From Maricaulaceae bacterium EIL42A08 (lineage in GTDB: Bacteria > Pseudomonadota > Alphaproteobacteria > Caulobacterales > Maricaulaceae), in the NCBI GenBank assembly GCA_024178355.1, contig JAMZNZ010000002.1, positions 725,501-789,500 of the forward strand: a stretch of DNA of 64,000 bases, in the 5' to 3' direction. The notes under the pieces are model-generated. The model was not told the DNA's origin. It made no database searches and was given only the letters and a program-made list of their open reading frames with translations. The position numbers were made by a program, and so were the translations under genes. Position 1 is the stretch's first letter, and every line of letters begins with the position of its first letter. This document shows positions 18,793-27,867 of this stretch, piece after piece.

Positions 18793-19280
18793 CCTTACCG
18801 GGCTTCTCCCGGCTCACCTGACTGGCCTCTTGGTGGGCCATTTAGCGTTCTGTTCAGCGTGCACCATAGGGCCGACGCCTTGCGATTCGGTTACCATGGT
18901 GTTTACGAAACCCTAGCACGGACACAGGTGCTTTTCATCGCCTGATATATGGTGCAATGTGCGCATGTCGCGACGGGTGCGACTCTGTCCTGCAGAAACC
19001 GTAACCCACTGGCGCGGCAACGAATTCACTTCTGGCTGACGCGCACGCAATGAATGTGCGCCGGCGCCGTAACACGAGATGTGACCTGATACGGCCTGAT
19101 CCCCTTCGCGGATGAGGCGGTGGAAGGTCGGAAATTGGACCCCCATGCGCGCTGCGCACGAGACAGTTTTTTCAAATCAGACAAAACGTCCGGCCGCGCG
19201 CTTCAATAATCGCTGCGAGCCGAGACCTCGAGCGCCAATGGCGCTCGAGCGGTTACGGCTGCGGCGTGGAGCAAATGTAA
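18793..19280. other. Gap between amiC and rne, with a probable long rne leader
   Basis: A 488-base divergent gap with no convincing gene. It must hold the amiC and rne promoters, though I cannot place either with confidence. The rne-proximal part contains a strong hairpin (listed separately). Directly before the rne ATG is a start-stop pair ATG-TAA at 19275-19280. A short T-run (19166-19172) precedes the last 110 bases. Long, structured leaders are known for RNase E mRNA, where they mediate feedback control. Confidence 0.55.
19218..19260 (+). promoter_or_regulatory. Hairpin in the rne leader
   Basis: CTCGAGCGCC (19227-19236) and GGCGCTCGAG (19240-19249) form a perfect 10-bp stem with a 3-base loop. 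An outer AGCCG/CGGCT pair (19218-19222 with 19256-19260) extends it after an internal loop. It ends about 20 bases before the rne start and lacks a T-run, so it is more likely a regulatory mRNA structure than a terminator. A role in RNase E self-cleavage is inferred by analogy with E. coli. Confidence 0.55.
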
Positions 19281-21920
19281 ATGTCCCGCAAAATGCTGAT
19301 CGACGCGGCCCACCCGGAGGAAACCCGGGTTGTGGTCGTGGAAAACAACCGCGTTGAAGAGTTTGACTTCGAGGCTGCAAGCCGAAAGCCCATTCGAGGA
19401 AATATCTATCTGGCCAAGGTGACGCGGGTTGAACCCTCGCTCCAGGCTGCCTTCGTCGAATATGGCGGCAACAAGCACGGCTTCCTCGCCTTCAACGAAA
19501 TCCATCCTGATTACTACCAGATCCCGACCGCGGATCGTGAGGCCCTGCGCGAGCAGGAAGCCGAAATCACCGCTGATATGGCTGACGACACCTCCGAAGC
19601 TGAGAGCGACGAGGACGATGACACCGAAGCCCCGACCGTCGACGAAGATGATCTGATCGATGAGGCGTCCCGGCGCCGGCGCAACTTCATGCGCAAATAC
19701 AAGATCCAGGAAGTCATCAAGCGTCGCCAGGTCCTGCTGGTTCAGGTTGCCAAGGAAGAGCGTGGCAACAAGGGCGCAGCGCTGACGACCTATCTGTCGC
19801 TGGCTGGCCGTTACTGCGTTCTGATGCCAAACACGGCCCGTGGCGGCGGCATCTCCCGCAAGATCACCAGCGCCACCGACCGCAAGCGCCTGAAATCAGC
19901 TGTATCGGAGCTGTCAGTCCCTGGCGGCATGGGCCTGATCATCCGCACTGCAGGCGCGTCTCGCACCAAGGTCGAGATCAAACGCGACTACGATTATCTG
20001 ATCCGCCTTTGGGAAACGATCCGCACGCTGACGCTGGAATCCAGCGCGCCTTCGCTGATTTATGAGGAAGGCAATCTGGTCAAGCGCGTGATCCGCGACC
20101 TCTACGACAAGGATATCGACGAGGTTCTTGTGGACGGGGAACCCGCCTATAAAGAGGCGAAAGCCTTCATGAAGATGCTGATGCCGAGCCATGCCAAAAA
20201 GGTTCAGCATTACAAGGACAAGACCCCCCTCTTCCTGCGCCATCAGATGGAAAGTCAGCTTGAGGCGATCCACTCACCGACCGCACAGCTGAAATCGGGT
20301 GGCTACATCGTGATCAACCCGACCGAAGCGCTGGTTTCGATCGACGTAAACTCGGGCAAGTCCACCAAGGAACGCAATATCGAGCAGACCGCCCTGCGCA
20401 CCAATCTGGAGGCCGCGGAGGAAGCGGCGCGCCAGATGCGCCTGCGTGACCTCGCCGGTCTTCTGGTGCTCGACTTCATCGACATGGACGAGAACAAAAA
20501 TGTTCGCGCCGTGGAAAAGAAGATGAAGGATGCGCTCAAACGCGATCGCGCCCGCATTCAGGTGGGCCGCATCTCCCAGTTTGGTCTGATGGAGATGAGC
20601 CGACAGCGCCGCCGCACCAGCCTCGTGGAAGGCTCTGCCGATATCTGCCCGCACTGCCAGGGCAACGGCCATATCCGCTCCATCGAATCAAGCGCCCTCG
20701 TTGCCCTGCGGACGGTTGAGGAAGAAGGCGTTCGTGGTCGTGCCGCGCATCTACGGCTGACCTGTTCGCCGGAAGTGGCGCTCTATGTGCTCAACGAGAA
20801 GCGCGATCATCTCAACGCCATCGAAGCGCGCTACGACCTGCGTGTCACCGTCAGTGCTGATGACGGCCTGAACCGTCCGGCCTGCAATCTGGAGCGTATG
20901 GAATCGCGCCGCGAGGCGGCCCGCGCTGAAGCCATGGCCCAAGAGGAAGCTGCGCCGATCTCAGCTGGCGTGGAAGCGCCCGAGCCCATCACGTCCAGCG
21001 ATGAGCCGGAAGAAGAGCGTCGCACCGAGGACAGCGCGTCTGAGGACGGGGGCGGTCGCAAGCGCCGTCGCCGCGGTCGCCGCGGAGGGCGCAATCGCCG
21101 CCGTCGTGACGACAACGCCAATACCGAGACCTCCGCAGAGACTGCAGACGGCCAGAATGAAGCCTCACAAGACGACAATGACGTCCTGCGGGTAGTAAAC
21201 CCGACCGGTGGTGACAGCTTCGACGCCAAGTCTGACGATGACGATGCGCGTTCAAAGCGCCGACGCCCCCGTCGCCGCAGAAAAACGGATCCCGAAGCCG
21301 AAGCTGCGCTGGAAACCGCTGAAGCGGACTCCAGCGCCGATGCCACAACCGACACGGACGCTCAGGCGGCCATTGAAGCGGGCGAAGCCGCTAAGCTTGA
21401 AGATAAGCCAAAGCCGAAGCGTCGCCGCCGCAAGAAGGCCGAGCCGGAAGGCGACGACGCCATGGCAGGTTCTGTGGACACACAGGCGCGTGAAGAGGCG
21501 GAAGCCACCCTTGCTCCAGACGCAGCGTCCAAGACTGAGCCTGAGGCCGAAGAAAAGCCGAAGCCCAAGCGCCGCGTGCGCCGCAAGAAGGCGGATACCG
21601 CAGAGGCCGGCGATGACAAGGTCGAGGCAAAGTCAGACGAGACCGCTGAGGCCAAGCCGGAAAAGCCCATGCGGACCCGCAAGGCCAAGCCGAAGGCAGA
21701 GGAAGAGCCTAAGGCAGAGCCCAAGGCAGCAGAGCCCAAGCCTGAGCCCGCAGCCTCGCCCGAAGCTGAAAAGCCAAGCAAGGCTGCCAAGCCTCAGGAG
21801 GAAACCTCCAAGGCCGGCGCAACCAACACACCGACTGATTCCGAAAAGGATGAGGACGGTAACGACAAGCCCCGTAAAAAGGGCTGGTGGCAGCGTTCCA
21901 GCAAATTGCTGGGCCTCTAG
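19281..21920 (+). CDS. rne: Ribonuclease E
   Basis: Essential endoribonuclease and degradosome scaffold (879 residues). The catalytic half has an S1 domain (about 35-140) interrupted by an acidic Asp/Glu-rich insertion (95-125), DNase-I-like catalytic motifs SIDVNSGKST and LDFIDMDE, and the zinc-link CPHCQG near residue 457. From about residue 535 it becomes disordered, with Arg/Lys-rich blocks (DNA about 21046-21112, 21253-21290, 21406-21440, 21556-21597) alternating with acidic stretches. It ends KPRKKGWWQRSSKLLGL; a GWW motif at the Caulobacter RNase E C-terminus binds PNPase (from memory). GGAG at 19268-19271 lies 9 bases before the ATG. Confidence 0.96.
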   Translation: MSRKMLIDAAHPEETRVVVVENNRVEEFDFEAASRKPIRGNIYLAKVTRVEPSLQAAFVEYGGNKHGFLAFNEIHPDYYQIPTADREALREQEAEITADMADDTSEAESDEDDDTEAPTVDEDDLIDEASRRRRNFMRKYKIQEVIKRRQVLLVQVAKEERGNKGAALTTYLSLAGRYCVLMPNTARGGGISRKITSATDRKRLKSAVSELSVPGGMGLIIRTAGASRTKVEIKRDYDYLIRLWETIRTLTLESSAPSLIYEEGNLVKRVIRDLYDKDIDEVLVDGEPAYKEAKAFMKMLMPSHAKKVQHYKDKTPLFLRHQMESQLEAIHSPTAQLKSGGYIVINPTEALVSIDVNSGKSTKERNIEQTALRTNLEAAEEAARQMRLRDLAGLLVLDFIDMDENKNVRAVEKKMKDALKRDRARIQVGRISQFGLMEMSRQRRRTSLVEGSADICPHCQGNGHIRSIESSALVALRTVEEEGVRGRAAHLRLTCSPEVALYVLNEKRDHLNAIEARYDLRVTVSADDGLNRPACNLERMESRREAARAEAMAQEEAAPISAGVEAPEPITSSDEPEEERRTEDSASEDGGGRKRRRRGRRGGRNRRRRDDNANTETSAETADGQNEASQDDNDVLRVVNPTGGDSFDAKSDDDDARSKRRRPRRRRKTDPEAEAALETAEADSSADATTDTDAQAAIEAGEAAKLEDKPKPKRRRRKKAEPEGDDAMAGSVDTQAREEAEATLAPDAASKTEPEAEEKPKPKRRVRRKKADTAEAGDDKVEAKSDETAEAKPEKPMRTRKAKPKAEEEPKAEPKAAEPKPEPAASPEAEKPSKAAKPQEETSKAGATNTPTDSEKDEDGNDKPRKKGWWQRSSKLLGL

Positions 21921-21936
21921 TCAGGAAAATGTGACT

Positions 21937-21966
21937 GGATCGAAGCGCTCCTTTGCGCTTCGATCC
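21937..21966 (+). terminator. Hairpin after rne (no U-tract)
   Basis: GGATCGAAGCGC (21937-21948) and GCGCTTCGATCC (21955-21966) form a perfect 12-bp stem with a 6-base loop, 16 bases after the rne stop. No T-run follows, so it may protect the 3' end or act with Rho instead of being a classical intrinsic terminator. Confidence 0.55.
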
Positions 21967-22073
21967 ACGTCCAGGCGGCGGATCGGGGTGCGTTCTGCCG
22001 TATGAATGTCTAAATTGAGCCTCATGCCTGCTTTAGGGGAAGCATGCTTGATGGGAAGACCGGAGACGCACCC

Positions 22074-23477
22074 ATGTCTGATGCCTTGCAAAAGTTGACT
22101 CGCAATGTCCTCGGCGCAGCCGCCGCGCTGACATTGTCAGCCACCCCCGCGCTGGCACAGGGTCTGGTACGCGATACCGAAATCGAAATGGTCATGCGCG
22201 AGTATACCGATCCGCTGCTTGAAGCGGCGGAGCTCGAGCCCACGGCGGTTGACCTCTATCTGGTTGGCGATATGAGCTTTAACGCCTTCGTCACCCAGGG
22301 CCAGAATATCTTCCTGCACACCGGGCTGATCATTCGCGCTGAAAACCCAGGCGAAATCAAAGGCGTCATCGCCCACGAGGTGGGTCATATCGAACTTGCC
22401 CACCTGGCCCGCCTGCAAGATGCTTCGCGCGGCGGCATGGCCACCATGATGGCCACCATGGGAATCGGCCTGATCGCAGCGCTTGCCGGTGCTGCAGATG
22501 CCGGAGCCGCAATCATGGCCTCTGCCGGACAATTTGCAGCGCTCGACATGGCGCAGTACACGCGCGGCCAGGAGGCCTCTGCTGACCAGGCCGCAATCCG
22601 CCTGCTGACCGCAACGGGACAGTCAGGCGAAGGGCTCGTCTCAACGTTTGAGCGTCTGGCTTACCAAGAGCGTCTGTCCCAGGCCCGTCGCTGGGAATAT
22701 TTCCGCTCTCACCCCCTGTCGGCTGACCGGGTCTCTGCATTGCGTCGCAATGTCGACGCGTCGCCCTATCGTGATATTCCGGACACGCCGGAAGAAATCG
22801 CCATGTTGGAGCGTATTCAGGCGAAGATCATCGGCTTCATGGTGCCGCCTTCACAGACGCTGAGCCGCTACCCGCTCAGCGATACGTCCATTCCCGCGCG
22901 CTATGCTCGCTCGGTCGCCTACTTCAAGGATGGACTGATTGATGAAGCGGAAGCCGAGATCGCCCATCTTCTGGAAGCGGAGCCGGAAAACCCCTTCTTC
23001 CATGAGTTATTGGCACAGGTTCGGTTTGAAAGCGGGCTTATTGCTGAGTCGATCGAACCCAGCGAACGCGCGGTGGAATTGATGCCTGATGCTCCACTGC
23101 TGCAAATCTATCTGGCCCGCTCTCTGATTGCCGAAGGCGGGGAAGACAATCTGAATGCAGCTGTGCTCCATCTCAACCGCGCTTTGATCTTCGAGCGCGA
23201 GAACAGCTTTGGATGGTTCCAGAAGTCGCTTGCGCACCAGGCCCTTGGACAAAATGCGATGGCCGAGCTGGCGACCGCTGAGCGGTTTTATTCCATAGGC
23301 GATGAGCGCCAGGCGCATCTGTTTGCGCGTCGGGCCCATGATGAGCTTGAGCGCGGCACCGAGGCCTGGATCCGGTCGGCTGAAATCCTGGCTGTGACCC
23401 AGCCCACAAATCGTGAAATGCGCGAATGGAACCGGGTCGAGCGTGAGCGCCGCCCCAACTTTATGACCCAAGGGTGA
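22074..23477 (+). CDS. M48 family metalloprotease with TPR-like tail (BepA-like)
   Basis: Secreted zinc protease, probably involved in outer-membrane protein quality control like BepA/YfgC. A signal peptide (about residues 1-29, ending TPALAQ) is followed by the M48 domain with HEVGH near residue 101 and downstream QEASADQAA supplying the third ligand region. The C-terminal half (about 270-460) is helical with TPR-like alternation. I use the ATG at 22074 (MSDALQKL), which has GGAG 8 bases upstream and gives a clean signal peptide; an in-frame ATG at 22044 is less likely because it would add a charged leader. The DsbA-like gene follows 70 bases later. Confidence 0.9.
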   Translation: MSDALQKLTRNVLGAAAALTLSATPALAQGLVRDTEIEMVMREYTDPLLEAAELEPTAVDLYLVGDMSFNAFVTQGQNIFLHTGLIIRAENPGEIKGVIAHEVGHIELAHLARLQDASRGGMATMMATMGIGLIAALAGAADAGAAIMASAGQFAALDMAQYTRGQEASADQAAIRLLTATGQSGEGLVSTFERLAYQERLSQARRWEYFRSHPLSADRVSALRRNVDASPYRDIPDTPEEIAMLERIQAKIIGFMVPPSQTLSRYPLSDTSIPARYARSVAYFKDGLIDEAEAEIAHLLEAEPENPFFHELLAQVRFESGLIAESIEPSERAVELMPDAPLLQIYLARSLIAEGGEDNLNAAVLHLNRALIFERENSFGWFQKSLAHQALGQNAMAELATAERFYSIGDERQAHLFARRAHDELERGTEAWIRSAEILAVTQPTNREMREWNRVERERRPNFMTQG

Positions 23478-23547
23478 CCTCCTGCCCTAGCCGCCACAGC
23501 CTTTTGCGCCTAAATCGGGCTAAACCTTTACTTGAACTGGAGTGACC

Positions 23548-24294
23548 ATGCGAAGCGTGATCGCAGCCTTTTTTCTCAGCTTTGTCCTCGCCGCCTGTTC
23601 CCAAGCCGAAACCGGCGCAGCACAAGATCCGGACCGCGAAGCAATTGAGCAGATTGTGCGTAGCTATATTCTGGAAAATCCAGAAGTGATCGAAGAGGCC
23701 CTGATCGAGCTTCAGCGTCGGGCACGTCAGCGTGAACTGCAGGCGACGGTTGATGCCGTCACTGCGAATTCCGCCCAGATCTTTTCCGATGAACGCGACC
23801 CGGTTGTCGGCTCCGCGGATGCGCCGGTGACCATCGTGGAATTTTTCGATTATCGCTGCACCTTCTGCATGCGCGCCAATAGCTGGATACAAACCGTGGC
23901 GGAGGAGCATCCCGAAGATGTGCGCATCGTGTTCAAGGAATTCCCGATTCGTGGCCCTGAAGCTGAAGAAGCCGCCCTCGCCTCACTGGCTGTGTGGCAG
24001 ATCGCGCCCTACGCCTACCTCGCCTTCCACGATGACCTGATGCGTGCCAGCGGTCCGCTACCGTCTGAGCGCATTGATGAAATCGCCCAAGCCAATGGGA
24101 TTGATGTTGCCCAGATGCGCGCGACGATGGAAAGCGAAGCCATCGCCGAGCACATCGTGGATGTGTCCGCTCTGGCGCGCAGTGTCGGTATTACCGGCAC
24201 GCCCTTCTTCATCATCGGCGACGAAATCATTCCAGGCGCAGATATGGCCGCCATGCAGCGCGCCCTCGATAATGCGCTAGCAGCTGCCGGTTAG
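23548..24294 (+). CDS. DsbA-family thiol oxidoreductase, lipoprotein
   Basis: Periplasmic thioredoxin-fold protein likely to form or rearrange disulfides. The N-terminus MRSVIAAFFLSFVLAACSQA has a lipobox LAAC, so it is probably lipid-anchored. The active site is C-T-F-C in FDYRCTFCMR near residues 104-107, and the cis-Pro region is GTPFFIIG. The N-terminal helical extension (about 25-80) resembles the ScsC/Com1-like subgroup. The ATG at 23548 has GGAG 5 bases upstream; a GTG at 23542 is in frame. It is convergent with thiG, with a hairpin between. Confidence 0.92.
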   Translation: MRSVIAAFFLSFVLAACSQAETGAAQDPDREAIEQIVRSYILENPEVIEEALIELQRRARQRELQATVDAVTANSAQIFSDERDPVVGSADAPVTIVEFFDYRCTFCMRANSWIQTVAEEHPEDVRIVFKEFPIRGPEAEEAALASLAVWQIAPYAYLAFHDDLMRASGPLPSERIDEIAQANGIDVAQMRATMESEAIAEHIVDVSALARSVGITGTPFFIIGDEIIPGADMAAMQRALDNALAAAG

Positions 24295-24323
24295 GTCTGT
24301 TCACCTGCCCCGGAGGATCAAAA

Positions 24324-24352
24324 GCCAGGCCCGGATTAAATCCGGGCTTGGC
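24324..24352 (-). terminator. Terminator between thiG and the DsbA-like gene
   Basis: A 13-bp stem with one G-T pair and a TAA loop: GCCAGGCCCGGAT (24324-24336) with ATCCGGGCTTGGC (24340-24352). On the minus strand it is followed by TTTTGATC, so it serves thiG; on the plus strand there is no T-run. Confidence 0.65.
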
Positions 24353-24376
24353 CGGGACAGGGTCTAAGGGTTTAGC

Positions 24377-25168
24377 CTAAATCAGACCTGCCAGCGGGCT
24401 GGACGGATCGGCGTAGCGCTTTTTGGGCATGCGGCCAGCCAGATAGGCTTCACGGCCCGCGATCAACGCATGTTTCATGGCCCGCGCCATCCCGATGGGG
24501 TCTTTGGCCTCGGCAATGGCCGTATTCATCAGGACACCGTCACAGCCCAGCTCCATCGCCACAGCGGCATCAGAGGCGGTCCCCACACCGGCATCGACGA
24601 TCACCGGCACCTTGGCCTCTTCAATGATCAGGCGGATATTCACCGAATTCTGGATGCCAAGGCCGGAACCAATCGGTGCGCCCAGCGGCATAATTGCGCA
24701 CGCCCCGGCCGCTTCCAGCTTTTTGGCATACACCGGGTCATCCGAGCAGTAGACCATGACGTCAAAGCCCTCTTTGACGAGCATGTCGGTGGCGCGCAGC
24801 GTCTCTTCCATGTCCGGATAGAGGTGCTTGGGATCTGACAGCACTTCCAGCTTTACCAGGTCCCAGCCGCCGGCTTCGCGCGCCAGACGCAGCGTGCGCA
24901 CCGCGTCTTCACCAGTAAAGCACCCCGCCGTGTTGGGCAGGAAGACGTATTTCTTCGGATCGATATGATCGACCAGGCGCTCCTGAGTGGGGTCTGACAA
25001 ATTCACCCGGCGCAGCGCCACCGTGATCATGTCTGCCCCCGACGCCACCAGCGCCTCGGCATTCTGGGCATAGCTCTTATACTTGCCCGTCCCGATGATG
25101 AGGCGCGAGTTCAGCGTGCGGCCGGCAACGACCAGCGGGGTGTCGGTTTTGGATGCAGCGTCGCTCAT
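24377..25168 (-). CDS. thiG: Thiazole synthase ThiG
   Basis: Builds the thiazole phosphate of thiamine from deoxyxylulose phosphate, dehydroglycine and ThiS-thiocarboxylate. The 263-residue TIM barrel has LIIGTGKY near the start, the segment [14 protein letters not shown] with the likely Schiff-base lysine nearby, the phosphate-binding stretch [11 protein letters not shown], and [12 protein letters not shown]. It begins 4 bases after the thiS stop, so the two are an operon. No other thi genes are present in the window. High confidence. Confidence 0.96.
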   Translation of the reverse strand: MSDAASKTDTPLVVAGRTLNSRLIIGTGKYKSYAQNAEALVASGADMITVALRRVNLSDPTQERLVDHIDPKKYVFLPNTAGCFTGEDAVRTLRLAREAGGWDLVKLEVLSDPKHLYPDMEETLRATDMLVKEGFDVMVYCSDDPVYAKKLEAAGACAIMPLGAPIGSGLGIQNSVNIRLIIEEAKVPVIVDAGVGTASDAAVAMELGCDGVLMNTAIAEAKDPIGMARAMKHALIAGREAYLAGRMPKKRYADPSSPLAGLI

Positions 25169-25172
25169 GGCG

Positions 25173-25382
25173 CTAGCCCCCTCCTACAAATTGGACAATT
25201 TCCAGCCGGTCTCCGGCGGCGATCTTGATGGCGTCATACTGGGAGCGCGGAGCGATCTCCAGATTGCGTTCCACAGCGACCTTGCGCGGGTCAAGCTCCA
25301 GCAGCTCTAGAAACCCCGTCAGGGTCAAATCTGCGGGCACTGAGCGTGTCTCACCGTTGACGGTGACCTCAATCCTGGACAT
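25173..25382 (-). CDS. thiS: Sulfur carrier protein ThiS
   Basis: Small ubiquitin-like sulfur carrier of thiazole synthesis. From ATG 25382 it is 69 residues ([11 protein letters not shown]...), the family length. It ends VQFVGGG; the C-terminal glycine becomes a thiocarboxylate after adenylation. The frame is open for 20 more codons upstream, but AGGAG lies about 9 bases before ATG 25382. It is coupled to thiG and divergent from aroQ. I looked for a TPP riboswitch upstream and found no room or motif for one. Confidence 0.92.
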   Translation of the reverse strand: MSRIEVTVNGETRSVPADLTLTGFLELLELDPRKVAVERNLEIAPRSQYDAIKIAAGDRLEIVQFVGGG

Positions 25383-25482
25383 GTCCAAAAGCTCCTGGCG
25401 CGAGGATTGCTTGTTTCTTACAGGGTTCACGTCGTAGAACACGGGACCTTAGTCAAGCCGCCAGCGGCGTCGGAGCGTGAAC

Positions 25483-25950
25483 TTGAAGCCGATCCACATC
25501 CTTAACGGGCCGAATCTGAACTTGCTGGGTACCCGCGAGCCGCAGATTTATGGTCACCAGACACTGGCCGATATCAAGGCCATGTGCGAGGCCGCGGCGC
25601 AGGCGCTCGACACCTCCATCGTCTTTGAACAATCAAACCATGAAGGCGTGCTGGTCGATCTGATCCAGCGCGCCGGAAACGAGGCTTCTGCGATCGTGCT
25701 CAACGCAGCGGCCTACACCCACACTTCCGTGGCGATCCATGACGCCATCAAGGCTGTGTCGGTGCCCACAGTGGAAGTTCATCTGTCGCAGCCAGCTGCA
25801 CGCGATGCTTTCCGCGAAAAGAGCTTTATTGCACCAGTTGCAGCCGGGTCCATTTCAGGCTTCGGCGCTTTCAGCTATGTGCTGGGTATAGAAGCCGCGG
25901 CGCGCCTTGCGCGGTCCGGCGCTGACGCTAACAAAAACAAAGGGTCTTAA
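25483..25950 (+). CDS. aroQ: 3-Dehydroquinate dehydratase, type II
   Basis: Third step of the shikimate pathway: 3-dehydroquinate to 3-dehydroshikimate. Type II hallmarks are NGPNLNLLGTREP at the start, the flexible loop with Arg and Tyr, EQSNHEG, and NAAAYTHTSVA. The start is non-ATG: TTG at 25483 (MKPIHILNG) has GGAG (25472-25475) 7 bases upstream, while GTG at 25477 is in frame but only one base from it. I prefer the TTG, which also gives the usual N-terminus. accB follows after 5 bases, so aroQ-accB-accC form one operon. Confidence 0.95.
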   Translation: MKPIHILNGPNLNLLGTREPQIYGHQTLADIKAMCEAAAQALDTSIVFEQSNHEGVLVDLIQRAGNEASAIVLNAAAYTHTSVAIHDAIKAVSVPTVEVHLSQPAARDAFREKSFIAPVAAGSISGFGAFSYVLGIEAAARLARSGADANKNKGS

Positions 25951-25955
25951 ACACC

Positions 25956-26441
25956 ATGGCCTCTACCACGTCTCGCCCTCAGATCGACGCCAAAGTGGTG
26001 CGTGAGCTTGCCGATATCCTCAAAGATACCGAGCTGACCGAAATCGAAGTGGAAAAAGGCGAGCTGCGCATTCGCGTTGCCCGTGAGATTACCGCCGCTC
26101 CGGTCGCCTATGCGGCCCCTGCCCCGGCACCGGTTGCTGCTCCGGCTGCGGCCCCTGCGGCTGCCCCGGTTGCGGACGCTGCACCGGCCGGTGAAACCAA
26201 GTACACGGCTGGTGCTGTGACTTCGCCGATGGTGGGCACTGCCTACCTGCGCCCGAGCCCGGACGCTGACGCCTTCAAGAAGGTCGGCGATGCAGTGAAG
26301 GAAGGCGAGACCATCATCCTGGTTGAAGCCATGAAGACCTTTAACCCGATCACGGCACCCAAATCCGGCACGCTCACCGAGATGCTGGTCGACGATGCCC
26401 AGCCTGTTGAATATGGCGAAGCCCTGTTCGTGATCTCCTAA
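25956..26441 (+). CDS. accB: Biotin carboxyl carrier protein of acetyl-CoA carboxylase
   Basis: Carries biotin between the biotin carboxylase and carboxyltransferase of acetyl-CoA carboxylase, the committed step of fatty acid synthesis. The 161-residue protein has a helical N-terminal part, an Ala/Pro linker (about residues 48-80), and a biotinyl domain with the biotin lysine in VEAMKTFNP near residue 125. A thumb-like insertion typical of bacterial AccB (TSPMVGTAYLRPSPDADAF) is present. It lies between aroQ and accC. Confidence 0.97.
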   Translation: MASTTSRPQIDAKVVRELADILKDTELTEIEVEKGELRIRVAREITAAPVAYAAPAPAPVAAPAAAPAAAPVADAAPAGETKYTAGAVTSPMVGTAYLRPSPDADAFKKVGDAVKEGETIILVEAMKTFNPITAPKSGTLTEMLVDDAQPVEYGEALFVIS

Positions 26442-26456
26442 AGGAGCACCGGGCAC

Positions 26457-27800
26457 ATGTTTGATAAAATCCTCATTGCCAATCGCGGCGAGATTGCCCT
26501 GCGGGTCCACCGGGCCTGTCAGGAAATGGGCATCCGCACGGTCGCTGTGCACTCTGAAGCTGACGCCAACGCCATGCATGTGCGTCTGGCCGATGAAAGC
26601 GTATGTATCGGCCCGCCACCGGCTGGCCGCTCCTATCTGCACATCCCGTCCATTATCGCTGCTGCCGAAGTGACCGGCGCACAGGCGATCCACCCGGGCT
26701 ATGGCTTCCTGTCTGAAAACGCGCGCTTTGCTGAAATCATCGAAGCGCACGGCATGACCTTTATCGGCCCAAGGGCGGAAACCATCCGTCTGATGGGTGA
26801 CAAGATCACCGCCAAGCAGGCTGCGGTCGAAGCAGGCATCCCGGTGGTTCCAGGCTCAGACGGCGCGATTTCTGACATGAAGGAAGCGCGCAAGGTCGCC
26901 AAGGAAATCGGCTTTCCGGTGCTGATCAAGGCCGCCTCCGGCGGGGGTGGTCGCGGCATGAAGGTCGCCGAATCAGAAGCCACCCTGGAAGAAGCCCTGC
27001 AGACCGCCTCGTCTGAAGCGGCAGCAGCCTTCGGGGATGGCTCGGTCTATATCGAGAAATATCTCGGCCAGCCGCGCCATATCGAAATCCAGGTCATGGC
27101 CGACGAGCATGGCAATGTGATCCATCTGGGTGAACGCGACTGCTCGCTGCAGCGCCGCCACCAGAAGGTTCTCGAAGAAGCCCCGTCTGTGGCGCTGGAC
27201 GAAGCCGCGCGCGCGAAAATCGGCGATATTGTCACCAAGGCGGTGAAGAATATCGGCTATCGCGGCGCGGGCACGGTGGAATTCCTCTATGAGAATGGCG
27301 AGTTCTATTTCATTGAAATGAATACCCGCCTGCAGGTGGAACACCCCGTGACCGAGGCAATCACCGGCGTCGACCTGGTGCGCGAGCAGATCCGTGTGGC
27401 TGCTGGCATGGAGCTTGGGCTCAAGCAGGAAGACGTCAAAATCAATGGCTGGGCCATTGAGTGCCGGATTAACGCAGAGAACGCGAAAACCTTCACACCG
27501 TCTCCGGGCAAGGTGACTGAGTTCCATGCGCCAGGCGGTCTGGGTGTGCGTCTCGATAGCGGGCTTTATGCCGGCTACTCCATCCCGCCCTATTACGACT
27601 CCATGATCGGCAAGCTGATCGTGCATGGCCGGGACCGCGAAGAGGCGCTGATGCGCCTGCGTCGTGCGCTCGGCGAAATGGTGATCACGGGCGTGGAAAC
27701 CACCATCCCGCTGCACCTGGCCCTGCTGGAAGAGCCTGAATTCCTCGCCGGCGATTACCACATCCGCTGGCTGGAAAGCTGGCTGGCCGAACGCCAGTAG
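26457..27800 (+). CDS. accC: Acetyl-CoA carboxylase biotin carboxylase subunit
   Basis: ATP-grasp enzyme that carboxylates the biotin of AccB. The 447-residue protein starts [17 protein letters not shown] and carries the Gly-rich ATP loop [12 protein letters not shown] near residues 160-171, [14 protein letters not shown], and the catalytic [16 protein letters not shown] near residues 285-300. AAGGAG at 26441-26446 overlaps the accB stop, 10 bases before the ATG. The pairing with accB is the standard arrangement. Confidence 0.97.
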   Translation: MFDKILIANRGEIALRVHRACQEMGIRTVAVHSEADANAMHVRLADESVCIGPPPAGRSYLHIPSIIAAAEVTGAQAIHPGYGFLSENARFAEIIEAHGMTFIGPRAETIRLMGDKITAKQAAVEAGIPVVPGSDGAISDMKEARKVAKEIGFPVLIKAASGGGGRGMKVAESEATLEEALQTASSEAAAAFGDGSVYIEKYLGQPRHIEIQVMADEHGNVIHLGERDCSLQRRHQKVLEEAPSVALDEAARAKIGDIVTKAVKNIGYRGAGTVEFLYENGEFYFIEMNTRLQVEHPVTEAITGVDLVREQIRVAAGMELGLKQEDVKINGWAIECRINAENAKTFTPSPGKVTEFHAPGGLGVRLDSGLYAGYSIPPYYDSMIGKLIVHGRDREEALMRLRRALGEMVITGVETTIPLHLALLEEPEFLAGDYHIRWLESWLAERQ

Positions 27801-27817
27801 AATCTGTTTCCTGTTAC

Positions 27818-27844
27818 GGCGCGCAGCTTGCTAGGCTGCGCGCC
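27818..27844 (+). terminator. Hairpin between accC and aat
   Basis: GGCGCGCAGC (27818-27827) and GCTGCGCGCC (27835-27844) form a perfect 10-bp stem with a 7-base loop in the 67-base gap. It lacks a T-run, so termination would be partial or Rho-assisted. It probably separates the acc operon from aat. Confidence 0.5.
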
Positions 27845-27867
27845 AGCAACAGACTTGAGACACACCC

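Noticed and set aside
21046-21750. Repetitive DNA in the rne 3' half
   Set aside because: The repeats reflect low-complexity Lys/Arg/Glu/Ala/Pro coding and not an independent repeat element.
25383-25482. TPP riboswitch before thiS
   Set aside because: The gap to aroQ is too short for one and the conserved CTGAGA and related elements are missing.
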